This document shows positions 25,762 through 34,857 of a DNA stretch of 64,000 bases, one piece after another (position 1 is the first letter of the stretch; every line of letters begins with the position of its first letter). The stretch spans positions 1,116,001 through 1,180,000 of the forward strand of contig NZ_SJJZ01000002.1 in NCBI RefSeq assembly GCF_004331345.1, in the 5' to 3' direction. The notes under the pieces were generated by a model that made no database searches, was not told the DNA's origin, and worked only from the letters and a program-made list of their open reading frames with translations. This DNA comes from Kribbella soli (lineage in GTDB: Bacteria > Actinomycetota > Actinomycetes > Propionibacteriales > Kribbellaceae). A program made the translations under genes and the position numbers.

Positions 25762-26859
25762 CTACTTCCAGTACTTGACCCGCGGGTCCAGCAGCGGGAG
25801 CAGGAGGTCGAGGAGGAGTACGGCCGTCAGCACCGAGAAGATCGCGATGTTGGTGACACCGAGGATCGTGTTGAAGTCGAGCTGCTGGATCGCGGTGACC
25901 AGCGTCGTCCCGAGACCCGGGTAGTTGAACAGCTGCTCGACCAGGACGTTGCCGTTGAAGATGAAGCCGAGCGAGATGCCGAACGCGGTGATCTGCGGCA
26001 GGTAGCAGTTCCGCAGCGCGTACCGGGTCAGGATCCGCCAGCCCTTCAGGCCCTTGGCCTCGGCGTACACCAGGTAGTCCTCACCGAGGACCGGAACCAT
26101 CAGCATCCGGGTGGACAGGATCCAGCTGAACGTCCCGATGATCACGATCGACAACCCGGGCAGCAACCCGTACTTGAGCACGCTGCCGATGAACTCCAGC
26201 GAGAGCCCGGGAGTGATGTTGGAGTCGTACGCCGATCTCGCCGGCAGCACGCCCAACGAGTACGCGAAGATGTACACCAGGATCAGTGCGACGAAGAAGT
26301 ACGGAACGTGGGAGAGCGCGATCGACAGGTTGGTCGCGATCGCGGAACCGAGTTTCCCGCGCCGCCAGCCCGCGATCGCGCCGAGGATCACGCCGAAGAT
26401 CCAGGCCAGCACCGCGGAGATCCCGAGCAGACCGATTGTCCAGGGCAACGCTCTCAGGATCACGTCCTGGGCCGGCGTCGGATAGTTGATGAGGCTCGGC
26501 CCGAGATCACCGTGCAGAACGAGTTTCTCCATGTACTTCAGGTACTGGGAGAACAGGTTCCCGGTGAGACCGAACTCCTGCTGGTAGCGCGCGATGAGCT
26601 CGGTGCTCGCCTGCTGGTTGTACATGTAGTTCTGCTGCAGCGTCTGGATCAGCGTCTGGATCGGGTCGCCCGGGATCAGACGGAAGAAGAAGAACGCGAT
26701 GGTGAGCGCTCCCCAGAGCTCCACGAAGTAGAGGCCGACCCTTCGGATCGCGTACGCCGCCAGCGGATGCCGCGACAGCCAGACCCGCACCCCCGAAGGT
26801 GGTGGTGCGGAGTCCTGGCTCTCGTCGACAACTACCACCGGCGGGGCATCCGCCGTCAC
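25762..26859 (-). CDS. oligopeptide-type ABC permease (DppB-like)
   Basis: A 365-residue membrane protein with the DppB-type first helix, a long periplasmic loop with LIPGDPIQTL, and the C-terminal EAKGLKGWRILTRYALRN coupling segment. GTG 26859 overlaps the TGA of the binding-protein gene (GTGA at 26859-26856), which decides the start over longer options. The N-terminal 40 residues are Pro/Asp-rich and cytoplasmic. Confidence 0.9.
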   Translation of the reverse strand: MTADAPPVVVVDESQDSAPPPSGVRVWLSRHPLAAYAIRRVGLYFVELWGALTIAFFFFRLIPGDPIQTLIQTLQQNYMYNQQASTELIARYQQEFGLTGNLFSQYLKYMEKLVLHGDLGPSLINYPTPAQDVILRALPWTIGLLGISAVLAWIFGVILGAIAGWRRGKLGSAIATNLSIALSHVPYFFVALILVYIFAYSLGVLPARSAYDSNITPGLSLEFIGSVLKYGLLPGLSIVIIGTFSWILSTRMLMVPVLGEDYLVYAEAKGLKGWRILTRYALRNCYLPQITAFGISLGFIFNGNVLVEQLFNYPGLGTTLVTAIQQLDFNTILGVTNIAIFSVLTAVLLLDLLLPLLDPRVKYWK

Positions 26860-28697
26860 GCCGGTCCCTTCTGGCCGGTGGCCTGGATCTTGCCGAGCAC
26901 GAGGATGAAGTGCGGCCACCAGTTCAGCGGCACCTCGTACAGGTTGTCGTCGGTCGGCCAGTCCTTCCAGAAGGCGGTGTTGAAGAACTGCGGGTACCCG
27001 GTCTGGATCACCGGCAGCAGCGGCAGTTTCTGGAAGTAGATCTCCAGCGCCTGCTTGAGCAGCGGCTTCGCCTCCTCGCTGTCCGGGTCCATCCCGGACA
27101 GCTTCTGGGAGATCGCGTCGAAGGCCGGGTCCTTGAAGCGCATCTTGTTCTTACCGGCGGCGTTCTTGCCGATCGGCTGCGCCTTGCCGCTCTCCCAGTC
27201 GGTGTACAGCTGCTCGGGGTCGATGGCGAACCCGGCCCAGCTCGAGTCGATGTCGTACTCGCCGCGCTGGAACTTCTCGTCGTGCACGCTGCCGGACAGG
27301 CTGCGCAGCGTCGCGGGCACCCCGACCTTGGCGAGGTCGGCCTTCAGTACGTTCGCGATCGCGTACTCGGCCTTGTCGACCTGCGCGGGCGTGATGATCT
27401 CGAGGTTGATCTCCTTGCCCTTGTAGGTGCGCTTGCCGGCCGCGTTCTTCGGCGCGATCTCGTCGAGCAGCTGAGTCGCCTTGTCGAGGCTGAACTCGAA
27501 CTTGTACTTTCCTGCGAGCTCGTCGTCCTTCCACTTGTCGTTGGTCGGGTAGTCGGCCCACGGGTAGATCGCGGGCGGCACCTTGACGTCCCAGACCGAC
27601 GTACCGATCTTCTCCCGGTCGAGGCAGTAGTTGATCGCCCAGTGCATCTTCTCCTCGGCCATCACGCCGCGGGCCGGGTCGCAGTTCAGCCACATCACCC
27701 GCGGGTTCGGGTCGTGGAACTGCGTCGTGACCAGGTTCGGGTAGCCGGTGTTGGCCAGCTGCGTGGCGTGCTGCGCGTCGATCGAGCCGACGTCGAACTC
27801 GGCTCGCTCGAACGCCAGCGACGCCTGGTCGAGCTGCTTCGAGGTGCTCTGGAAGATCACGTACTGCGGCTTGACGTCGAGCTTGTCCTTGTTCCAGTAG
27901 TTCGGGTCCTTCTCCCAGACGAACATCTTCTGGTTCCGGATCGCCTGCTTCAGCTTGTACGGACCGGAGCGGACCGGCGGGTTGTCCTTGTACTTCGTCA
28001 GGTCCTGCGACTTCCAGATGTGCTCGGGCATGATGTTGTTCGGCGCGCCCGCGATCGCCGCGATGAAGTTGTAGTGGAACCGCGGCGTCGGCTTCAGGAA
28101 CTTGACCACCGCGGTCTGCGGATCCGTGACCTCGACGGTCTTCACGAACTCCTTCAGGTCGCCGCCGCCGCCGAACAGGTCGGCCCGGTCCTTCAGCGCC
28201 ATGACCGTGAACTTGAAGTCGTTCGCGCCCAGCGGCTTCCCGTCGTTCCAGTGCGCCTTCGGGTCGAACTTGATGGTCAGCTCGGAGTGGTCGTCGTTGT
28301 ACTTGTACTCGGTCGCCAGCCACGGCGTGAGCTTGCCGGTGGCGAAACTGAGGAAGAACAAGGGCTCGGTGGCCAGCTCCACGCCGGCGCCGCCCGGTGA
28401 TCCGTTGGGGATCATCCCGTTGAAGCTGTCGAAGACGGTGTACTCGACCTGACCGACGATCACCGACTGGTCCCGTGGGACCGGGATGTTGGCCTTGCCG
28501 ATCTGGATGGACTTGGTGGCGACCGGCTTGTTGCTGTTGGCCGGTTTGTCGGAGTAGGAGCCGCCGCTGGAACAGGCAGCCAGGAAGGCGGTCAGCGCGG
28601 CGGCACCGCCACCGATCATGCTTCGCCGGGTCAACTGGTACCGGACGACGTCTTCAACATCTTCGTACTGCGGGCGCGGCGCTGGGGCTTCGTTCAT
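26856..28697 (-). CDS. family-5 solute-binding lipoprotein of the ABC importer
   Basis: A 613-residue extracytoplasmic binding protein (SBP_bac_5). After a cytoplasmic leader, TRRSMIGGG combines a twin-arginine pair with a hydrophobic stretch and the lipobox LAAC (Cys about 46), so it is probably a Tat-exported lipoprotein. The two-lobed family fold is evident (for example TELTIKFDPKAHWNDGKPL). ATG 28697 has GGAGGTGA eight bases ahead. Family-5 proteins bind peptides, nickel or, in several bacteria, cello- and other oligosaccharides; the LacI-type operators at this promoter point to a sugar ligand. Confidence 0.9.
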   Translation of the reverse strand: MNEAPAPRPQYEDVEDVVRYQLTRRSMIGGGAAALTAFLAACSSGGSYSDKPANSNKPVATKSIQIGKANIPVPRDQSVIVGQVEYTVFDSFNGMIPNGSPGGAGVELATEPLFFLSFATGKLTPWLATEYKYNDDHSELTIKFDPKAHWNDGKPLGANDFKFTVMALKDRADLFGGGGDLKEFVKTVEVTDPQTAVVKFLKPTPRFHYNFIAAIAGAPNNIMPEHIWKSQDLTKYKDNPPVRSGPYKLKQAIRNQKMFVWEKDPNYWNKDKLDVKPQYVIFQSTSKQLDQASLAFERAEFDVGSIDAQHATQLANTGYPNLVTTQFHDPNPRVMWLNCDPARGVMAEEKMHWAINYCLDREKIGTSVWDVKVPPAIYPWADYPTNDKWKDDELAGKYKFEFSLDKATQLLDEIAPKNAAGKRTYKGKEINLEIITPAQVDKAEYAIANVLKADLAKVGVPATLRSLSGSVHDEKFQRGEYDIDSSWAGFAIDPEQLYTDWESGKAQPIGKNAAGKNKMRFKDPAFDAISQKLSGMDPDSEEAKPLLKQALEIYFQKLPLLPVIQTGYPQFFNTAFWKDWPTDDNLYEVPLNWWPHFILVLGKIQATGQKGPA

Positions 28698-28761
28698 GAC
28701 GAAGGTCACCTCCGTTTTACATTGCGTGGACTGGCGGATCACCGACCGAGAGGTGCCACGG

Positions 28762-28790
28762 ACTATAAGTAGCGTTGACAACGTTGACAA
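28762..28790 (-). promoter_or_regulatory. promoter of the ABC importer with LacI-type operator on its -35
   Basis: Minus-strand TTGTCA (28790-28785), 17-bp spacer and TATAGT (28767-28762) give a near-consensus sigma70 promoter. The dyad TTGACAACGTTGACAA (28775-28790; symmetric core CAACGTTG at 28779-28786) covers the -35 and upstream spacer, the position of a repressor site. Confidence 0.75.
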
Positions 28791-28851
28791 GAGTTCGTTG
28801 CCACGTTGAAGCGGAGACGTCATATCCGCAGCTCAGTCGATATACCAACCT

Positions 28852-28866
28852 TTGACAACGTTGCTC
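28852..28866. promoter_or_regulatory. second CAACGTTG operator-like site
   Basis: TTGACAACGTTGCTC repeats the core of the promoter operator 77 bp further upstream, about seven helical turns away, a spacing compatible with looping by a LacI-family tetramer. Confidence 0.55.
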
Positions 28867-28888
28867 GCTCTGCGTGACTCCCGTAGGC

Positions 28889-28900
28889 GGAAACGCTTCC
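28889..28900. promoter_or_regulatory. LacI-like dyad of a different type
   Basis: GGAAACGCTTCC (a LacI-family-like operator with CG centre offset) lies 22 bp beyond the second site. It differs from the CAACGTTG sites and may be for another regulator or chance. Confidence 0.35.
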
Positions 28901-28949
28901 AACGACGTCACGCCGCGTAGACGTTCCGGTCCAGGACGGCCGGTTCCGG

Positions 28950-31919
28950 TCAGTCGTAGACGGCGTCGACCAGAAGTTCCACGGAACGGTCCGGTTCGTT
29001 GAGAACCGCGCGGATCACATGCCGCCGGTCCCAGCGCCCGGCGGCCCACGCGAGGGCCTTCGCCAGCCCGTCGAACGTCGCCGCGTGCGGAACACCGTCG
29101 GCGTCCACCCACCACGAGACCTCGACACCGTCGACGGTGAGCTCCTCGTGTTCCCACCACGTCGCCGGGACCTCGGGCACGAGTTCGCGGACGATCGCCG
29201 GCACGTCGGCCGCCGTACCCTCGCCGTTGATCTTGCCTTCGGCAACTTCCTGGGCGAGCGGTACGTCGAACAGGTCGCTGAGCCCGTCCGCCGCGGCGCC
29301 GGATCCGACCACGAACCCGCCGAGGTCGTCGCGCTGCACCCACATCGGCCCGTCGACCACCATCGCGCCGTCCGCGTCGGTGACCCGGGTCCCGCGTCCG
29401 TCGGTGTCGAGCACGCGGACCTGGGCCGGCGGGGCGCCCGGGAACAGCGCAAGCGTCCCGAGCCGGTTCCACAGCCGCAGGATCGACGCCTCGTCGACCT
29501 CGCGCTCAGGGTCGGCCAGCCGATCGAGAACGAGGCCGATGCCGTCCGCATCAAGGTCGCCGACGTCGCGGACCAGGCCGACCGCCGTACGGACCTCGGG
29601 ATCGAGCCCGGCCGTCCAAGCAGGGGCTTCGTCGAGGAACGTCGCGAGCACCGGTTCGGCGTCGGGATCCGCGCGTCCGGCGAGCGGCTCGCCGTCATCG
29701 AGCAGGACGTGTTCACGGATCCACCAGGCCGCGTACGACGGTACGCCGAGCGGCCGGTCGTCCGGGCCGACGACGCGGACCTGGGTGACGAGCGCGCGGC
29801 GCAGTTCGGGCTCAGAACCCAAGATCTGCAGGGCTTTCGGCCAGCTGTCGTCGGTGATCCAGTCGAGGTCGCGGATCGCTTCGAGCTCGCCGATTGTGGC
29901 CCCGTACCGGGATCCGTCGGGCGCGACGTCGTGCGCCCAGTCCTCGATCCCGTCGAGGTCCTGGAGGGCCTCGGGGAGGCGGTCGAGGGCGACGTCGGAC
30001 GCGCCGACGACACCGAGCGAGGCGAGGACGCCGACGGCCTCCAGTGCGGGCAGACCGTACCGGTCGAGGACGTCGCCGGCGATGGATGCGACCTCGTCGG
30101 CGTCGAGGACTGCTTGCGCGTCGGAACCCTCGACGACCAGGGCGTTCGCGGGAACGAGTTCGCCGTCCGCGTCGCGAAGTACGAGGTCGGACAGCCACCA
30201 CAGGCCTTCCGCCTGGGTCGGGTCGGCGGCGACCAGGCTGAGGACGGCGTGCGCGATCGCGTCCGGGTCGTCGGCGTCCGCGGAGTGCTCGACGGCAGCA
30301 CGGACGGCGCCGTCTTCGAGGAGCGAGCGTGGGGTGGCGGGGATCGCGCCGAGGCGTTCGAGGACGGGGTCGACGGCATCCGGGTGTACGACGCGGACGC
30401 CGTACTCACCGAATGCGGCGAGCGTGTCGACCGGAATCTCGGGTCCGGGCAGCAGAAGACCGCGGGCGCCGCGGACGAGCCGGCCGTCGGCGAGCGGAAC
30501 CGGGAGGGTCCCGAGCGATTCGCGGATCAGTGGGTCGGTGACCATGGTCGAGAGCCCGGCGTAGAGCGTGCGCCACCAGCCGGGCGGTGCCTCTCCCCCG
30601 AGCTGATCAACCACCTCCGCCAGCTCGAGGCGTCGTACCTGCAGGGCGTCCAGCGCGAACCGGTCCTCGCGGCGCGCGTGAATCAGCCCTGGTACGAGTG
30701 GCGCCAGCACCTCGTTGAACGCCTCGTCGGCGCCGTCCACCACGACCGCCTCGCTCGGTTGCAGCATGGTGCCGTCGACGGCGGACAGGATGGGGATGCT
30801 CGGCAGGACGCGGAGGATCTCGTCGCGGAGCATGCGATCGAGTGCACCCGCCGCTAGGCCGGTTGGCACCAGCGGCAGTACGTCGTCTCGGTTCTCGGCT
30901 CGCTGGCGCAGCAGTTCGCCGTATGACGTCGCCGCTTCCCGGACCAGGCGATCCGTCAGTGGTCCCGTTGCCACGTGGCGCCGGGTGGAGTCGAGCGGGA
31001 AAGTTGCCAGGAGCAAGGCTGGGAGGGAGAAGGGTTCGTCGGTGGGTGTGGGTGCGTGGACTACAGGCGGTAGTTCGGTGAGAGGGCTGCGAGGGAGCGC
31101 CCAGACGACCGACCAGGTCGGGCGGGTGCGTTCTTCGGTGGGGCGGTCGGCGAGGAGGTGTTCGCGTTCGACGGTGGTGAAGGTGCCGGCGGCGCGGTGG
31201 ATGTGCCAGCGGTCGGCCGCGTTCTCGAGGATCCGGTGGGTGTCGTCGGTCTCGATCTCGATGCGTTCGAGGCCCGGGAGCGCCAGGAGGAGCGCGTCGT
31301 CGGCTTCGGTGAGCAGGCGGCGGACGAGGTCCGCGGCGGCCTCGTCGCGGAGCGGGAGGATGACCGCGGTGTCGTAGCCGGCAGGCGGTTCGCCTTCGGT
31401 CGCGAACGGGAGCCGCAGGACGGGCACCTGGCCGTCGCGACGCCGGAGTTCGGTATCCAGGGACGCGCTGCCGAGGTCGGCGATCGCCGCGGCGGTGTCG
31501 GCCTTCGAGAACCGAACACCCCCGGTCCGCGACATCACGACCGGCTCATCCGTCACCGCAAGCACCGCAGAGAACCCCACCCCGAACCGCCCCACCGAGG
31601 AAGCCACCCGCTCGTCGCGTTTGGCTGATGCTCGGAGGGTGGCGAGTGACTCCACGCCGTCTGCGTCCAGTGGTGCGCCGGTGTTGGCGACTACGAGGGT
31701 GTTGGCGCGGAACTCGTACAGCACGCGCCCCGGCGTACCCGCGCGAGTGGCCGCGTCGGCGGCGTTCTGGGCGAGCTCGATCACCAGCCGGTCGACGTAC
31801 CCGCCGAGCGCGAGTTCCTCCTCGGCATTCGCGTCCTCTCGGAACCGCACAGGCGCCGCCGCCCACCCAGCCAGCACCCGCTCGCGAATCCCCGCAGTAC
31901 CGAACACATCGTCAGTCAC
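28950..31919 (-). CDS. sacsin-like GHKL ATPase-domain protein
   Basis: A 989-residue protein with an N-terminal HSP90/sacsin-type ATP-binding fold: N-box ELAQNAADAATRAG, NTGAPLDADGVESLATLRAS, and the glycine box GRFGVGFSAVL (residues about 50-130). The remainder is acidic with no motif I recognise and few hydrophobic segments. In actinobacteria such proteins are annotated only as sacsin N-terminal ATP-binding-like; a chaperone role is possible but unproven. GTG 31919 gives the conserved VTDDVFGTAGIRERVL start; the frame remains open upstream. It is monocistronic and divergent from the SGNH hydrolase gene. Confidence 0.75.
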   Translation of the reverse strand: MTDDVFGTAGIRERVLAGWAAAPVRFREDANAEEELALGGYVDRLVIELAQNAADAATRAGTPGRVLYEFRANTLVVANTGAPLDADGVESLATLRASAKRDERVASSVGRFGVGFSAVLAVTDEPVVMSRTGGVRFSKADTAAAIADLGSASLDTELRRRDGQVPVLRLPFATEGEPPAGYDTAVILPLRDEAAADLVRRLLTEADDALLLALPGLERIEIETDDTHRILENAADRWHIHRAAGTFTTVEREHLLADRPTEERTRPTWSVVWALPRSPLTELPPVVHAPTPTDEPFSLPALLLATFPLDSTRRHVATGPLTDRLVREAATSYGELLRQRAENRDDVLPLVPTGLAAGALDRMLRDEILRVLPSIPILSAVDGTMLQPSEAVVVDGADEAFNEVLAPLVPGLIHARREDRFALDALQVRRLELAEVVDQLGGEAPPGWWRTLYAGLSTMVTDPLIRESLGTLPVPLADGRLVRGARGLLLPGPEIPVDTLAAFGEYGVRVVHPDAVDPVLERLGAIPATPRSLLEDGAVRAAVEHSADADDPDAIAHAVLSLVAADPTQAEGLWWLSDLVLRDADGELVPANALVVEGSDAQAVLDADEVASIAGDVLDRYGLPALEAVGVLASLGVVGASDVALDRLPEALQDLDGIEDWAHDVAPDGSRYGATIGELEAIRDLDWITDDSWPKALQILGSEPELRRALVTQVRVVGPDDRPLGVPSYAAWWIREHVLLDDGEPLAGRADPDAEPVLATFLDEAPAWTAGLDPEVRTAVGLVRDVGDLDADGIGLVLDRLADPEREVDEASILRLWNRLGTLALFPGAPPAQVRVLDTDGRGTRVTDADGAMVVDGPMWVQRDDLGGFVVGSGAAADGLSDLFDVPLAQEVAEGKINGEGTAADVPAIVRELVPEVPATWWEHEELTVDGVEVSWWVDADGVPHAATFDGLAKALAWAAGRWDRRHVIRAVLNEPDRSVELLVDAVYD

Positions 31920-31967
31920 CGACGCAGTATGACGCACCCCCGGGCACCCACTTCCGTCCCAACAGGC

Positions 31968-32043
31968 AGTCGTGGGGTTTGGTCGGTCCCCTAAACCGCG
32001 AGTCGTGAAATGAGGCTGCATCTGGCCGCCGAAACCCACGACT
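31968..32043. repeat. long imperfect inverted repeat in the divergent intergenic region
   Basis: The left arm at 31968-31986 (AGTCGTGGGGTTTGGTCGG) pairs with the right arm at 32026-32043 (CCGCCGAAACCCACGACT) with one bulge and a few mismatches. A third GAGTCGTG lies between them (31999-32006). The right arm lies within a motif shared with 50327-50347. Confidence 0.6.
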
Positions 32044-32106
32044 CGACGGACAGTCCATCGTGGAAGTGCCACGCGGCGGCAACGGCGGGTCATCTATCGT
32101 GGTGCG

Positions 32107-32901
32107 GTGATCGCTTCCGGCAGTCGGTATGTCGCACTCGGCAGCTCGTTCGCGGCCGGGCCGGGGATCCGCCCGATCGTGCACCCGCCCGCGGGACGCT
32201 CGGGCAACAACTACGCGCGACTCGTCGCGACCGAGCTCGGCCTCGATCTCGTCGACGTCTCGTACTCCGGCGCGACCACCGCGCACGTGCTCGACACCCC
32301 GCAGGACGAGGCGCCGCCGCAGCTCGACGCGCTCACGCCGGAGACCGCTCTCGTGACGATCACGGTCGGCGGCAACGATCTCGAGTACGTCGGGACGTTC
32401 CTCCGCGGCAGTTTCCTCAACACGGTCGCGAAACCGGCGTCGATCCTCGGCCGCCGGGTGGCGAACCGGATCCGCGCGCGAGTCAGCTACCTCAAGGACG
32501 ACGCGTCGTACCAGACCGTCTCGGATTCTCTGACCACGGTGGTCGAGAGAGCCAGAGAGCGCTCTCCGGAGGCGCGGATCCTGCTGGTCGACTACCTGAG
32601 CCTGGTCGGGCCGGCGACCCGGCCGCGCCTCGACGTACCGCTGAACGAGGAACAGCTGCCGAGCATCGCGCTGATGGCCGACGGTCTGGCGGCTGCGTTC
32701 GCGAAGGCGGCCGCCGCGTCCGGGGCCGACCTGGTGGCGGCGTCGGCGGCGAGCCGGGATCACGCGATCGGATCGGCCGAGCCGTGGACCACCGGATTCA
32801 CGCTGCGGCCGTCCTATCTGGGCGGCCACGTCTCGTACCACCCGAACGCGGTCGGCATGCGCGCCGTCGCCGACCTGGTTCTCAGGACCCTCCGCACATG
32901 A
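32107..32901 (+). CDS. SGNH/GDSL hydrolase
   Basis: A 264-residue esterase-type enzyme. The four SGNH blocks are visible: ALGSSFAAGPG (catalytic Ser, block I), SYSGATT (Gly block), TVGGNDLEYVG (Asn block III) and DHAIG...YHPNAVG with the catalytic Asp/His. No clear signal peptide, so it is probably cytosolic or uses a non-classical route. GTG 32107 stands 7 nt after TATCGT (32095-32100), fitting a leaderless promoter. Its last codon overlaps the ATG of the acetyltransferase gene, so the two form an operon. Substrate unknown. Confidence 0.87.
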   Translation: MIASGSRYVALGSSFAAGPGIRPIVHPPAGRSGNNYARLVATELGLDLVDVSYSGATTAHVLDTPQDEAPPQLDALTPETALVTITVGGNDLEYVGTFLRGSFLNTVAKPASILGRRVANRIRARVSYLKDDASYQTVSDSLTTVVERARERSPEARILLVDYLSLVGPATRPRLDVPLNEEQLPSIALMADGLAAAFAKAAAASGADLVAASAASRDHAIGSAEPWTTGFTLRPSYLGGHVSYHPNAVGMRAVADLVLRTLRT

Positions 32902-33476
32902 AGGTGCGCGAGGCAACCATTTCGGACGTCGACGCCGCCGTCACCACACTGACCCGTGCCTTGGCCGACTACCCGATGAGCCGCGCGTGCTTCGACCCGG
33001 ATGGGTACCTCGATCGGCTCACGGAGTACCACCGCTTGTTCGTCAGTGGCATCGGGCTGCCGCACGGTCGCGTCTGGGTCACCGACGACGTGAGCGCGGT
33101 CGCCGTCTGGCTCCCGCCCGATCTACCGGCCGATGCGTTCGCGCCCCACGCGGCCGCGTTCCAGGAGCTCGCTGGGTCCCAAGGCCCACTCACAGCGGAG
33201 TACGGCCAGGCGATCGCGCTCTTCCATCCTCGCGATCCTGTCTGGCTCCTCGCACTGGCCGCCGTCGACCCGGACCACCAGCGTCAAGGGCTCGGTCGCG
33301 CGGTCATCAGCCCCGGTCTCGCAACCGCGGACGCCGCGCACTCCCCCGCCTTCGTGGAAACTCAGGACCCGGCGAACCTCAGCTTCTACGAATCACTGGG
33401 CTTCACCGTCATCGCCGAACTGGAACTCCCCCACAACGGCCCGATGCACTACGCGCTCTACCGCCCACCCGCCTGA
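32898..33476 (+). CDS. GNAT acetyltransferase
   Basis: A 192-residue GNAT protein with LAALAVDPDHQRQGLGRAVI (acetyl-CoA loop QRQGLG) and the conserved NLSFYESLGFTV ending. ATG 32898 overlaps the TGA of the hydrolase gene (ATGA). The frame stays open far upstream only because it runs inside the hydrolase gene. Substrate unknown. Confidence 0.83.
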   Translation: MKVREATISDVDAAVTTLTRALADYPMSRACFDPDGYLDRLTEYHRLFVSGIGLPHGRVWVTDDVSAVAVWLPPDLPADAFAPHAAAFQELAGSQGPLTAEYGQAIALFHPRDPVWLLALAAVDPDHQRQGLGRAVISPGLATADAAHSPAFVETQDPANLSFYESLGFTVIAELELPHNGPMHYALYRPPA

Positions 33477-34045
33477 GCCGCACTCAGCAACTCAAGGGCG
33501 TCCAGCGCCTCGCGCGCTATCCCCGGGTCCTCGTCACGCGCCAACGCTGTCAGCGCCTCGGTGAACTCGGGCCACGCCGCGTAAACCATGGCCCACAGCG
33601 CAGCCCGCCGTACCGGGACGTCGGCGTGCTGCGCCGAGAACACCAAGTGGTCCAACACCCGCTCGTCGGCTACGACAGGCGCGCCGGCTCCGAGCCGCAG
33701 TACCGACTTCGCCCAGCCGGCCGGATAGACGTGGACGTAGCTGTCCTCGATCAGCTCGTCGAGTGTCCACACGGAGAGCGCATTCTCGATGGACGCGTGC
33801 GCCGCGTCCGGCGCCAGCAGATAGACGACGTCGGCGAACTCGTCCACGACGTAGTGCGCATCGCCGCCGTCAGTCGACCACTTGGCCTCGTATCCGATCC
33901 CGTGCTCGAGATCGCGGTCGATCTGACCCACGAAGGTCCAGCCGGCGGCATCGACGAACGCACGTACGTCGGCGTTCCCGACGTGGTCGCGCAGAATCAG
34001 GCGGCGACTCGTCCGGTCGAGAGCAGGCTGCGGCGGCGTCGGCAT
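33458..34045 (-). CDS. hypothetical protein with HEAT-like C-terminus
   Basis: A 195-residue cytosolic protein. The first half contains Trp/Asp-rich strands (VDAAGWTFVGQIDRDLEHG); the C-terminal 70 residues form HEAT-like helix pairs (VPVRRAALWAMVYAAWPEF, EDPGIAREALDAL). I do not recognise the family. ATG 34045 gives a plausible start; the open frame beyond it overlaps the next gene. The stop overlaps the convergent acetyltransferase by 19 bp. Confidence 0.6.
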   Translation of the reverse strand: MPTPPQPALDRTSRRLILRDHVGNADVRAFVDAAGWTFVGQIDRDLEHGIGYEAKWSTDGGDAHYVVDEFADVVYLLAPDAAHASIENALSVWTLDELIEDSYVHVYPAGWAKSVLRLGAGAPVVADERVLDHLVFSAQHADVPVRRAALWAMVYAAWPEFTEALTALARDEDPGIAREALDALELLSAAQAGGR

Positions 34046-34071
34046 GCGCGTCACCGTAGCCGAGGCCAGGT

Positions 34072-34857
34072 TTAACCCGGGGTGTGGACGTACGGCGTCG
34101 TGGTGGTGACTGCGAGGAAGCCGAGGCGTTGGAGGATCGGGGAGCTGTCGTCGGAGGCGTCGACGTGGAGGTACTTGTAGCCGAGCTCGACCGCCCGCGC
34201 CGCACGGACCGCGACCAGCGCCTTGTAGATGCCCTTGCCGCGCCACTCGGCCAGCGTCGAACCGCCCCAGAGACCGGTGAACTCGGTGCCCTTCTTGTAG
34301 ACGGCCCAAGCGGCGGAGACCACCTGGCCGTCAACCTCGGCGACATAGACCTCGGTGCCGCCCGCGTGCCGGCGTACCAGGTCGTCGGTCAGCCAGGACC
34401 AGTCCTCACCCCAGACCGTCGACTCCATTGCGGCGATGCGCTCGAAGTCCGCGCGCTCGCCGACCATCCGGATCGTGATGCCGTCGACCGCGTCGCGGCC
34501 CTGCAGGCGCTCCGCGATGTCCGCGCTCTCGGCGACGAGTACGGTCTCCTGCTCCTCGGGTTCGAACCCGGCGGCCTTCAGCCGGTCCGGAAGGTCGGCC
34601 GGCTGGTCGTGACCGCGCAGCTTCCACTCGACGGCCTGTCTCTTGGCGGCGAAGTAGTCGCGTTGCCGGGCAATCAGCGCGTCGATCTCCGCGCCGTCGA
34701 GACCGTCGAGGGAGCGGTAGCTGACGAAGCCGCGGTTCGGGTACTCGACCCGGATCACCGGCCCGTCGGTGCTCGTCGGCACGTCCGCCGTCTCACTGGT
34801 CCCCCGCAGCTGATCGTCGTACGCCGCGAGCAGGTCGTTCTTCAAAGCATCGGTCAC
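34072..34857 (-). CDS. GNAT acetyltransferase, large two-part form
   Basis: A 261-residue protein. The N-terminal 110 residues are poorly defined (a GNAT-like half), the C-terminal half is GNAT, with GLWGGSTLAEWRGKGIYKALV (RGKGIY acetyl-CoA loop) and LGYKYLHVDASDDSSPILQRLGF. GTG 34857 overlaps the TGA of a 59-codon ORF upstream (GTGA at 34857-34854), which favours this start over 34920 although no Shine-Dalgarno is present. Confidence 0.78.
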   Translation of the reverse strand: MTDALKNDLLAAYDDQLRGTSETADVPTSTDGPVIRVEYPNRGFVSYRSLDGLDGAEIDALIARQRDYFAAKRQAVEWKLRGHDQPADLPDRLKAAGFEPEEQETVLVAESADIAERLQGRDAVDGITIRMVGERADFERIAAMESTVWGEDWSWLTDDLVRRHAGGTEVYVAEVDGQVVSAAWAVYKKGTEFTGLWGGSTLAEWRGKGIYKALVAVRAARAVELGYKYLHVDASDDSSPILQRLGFLAVTTTTPYVHTPG

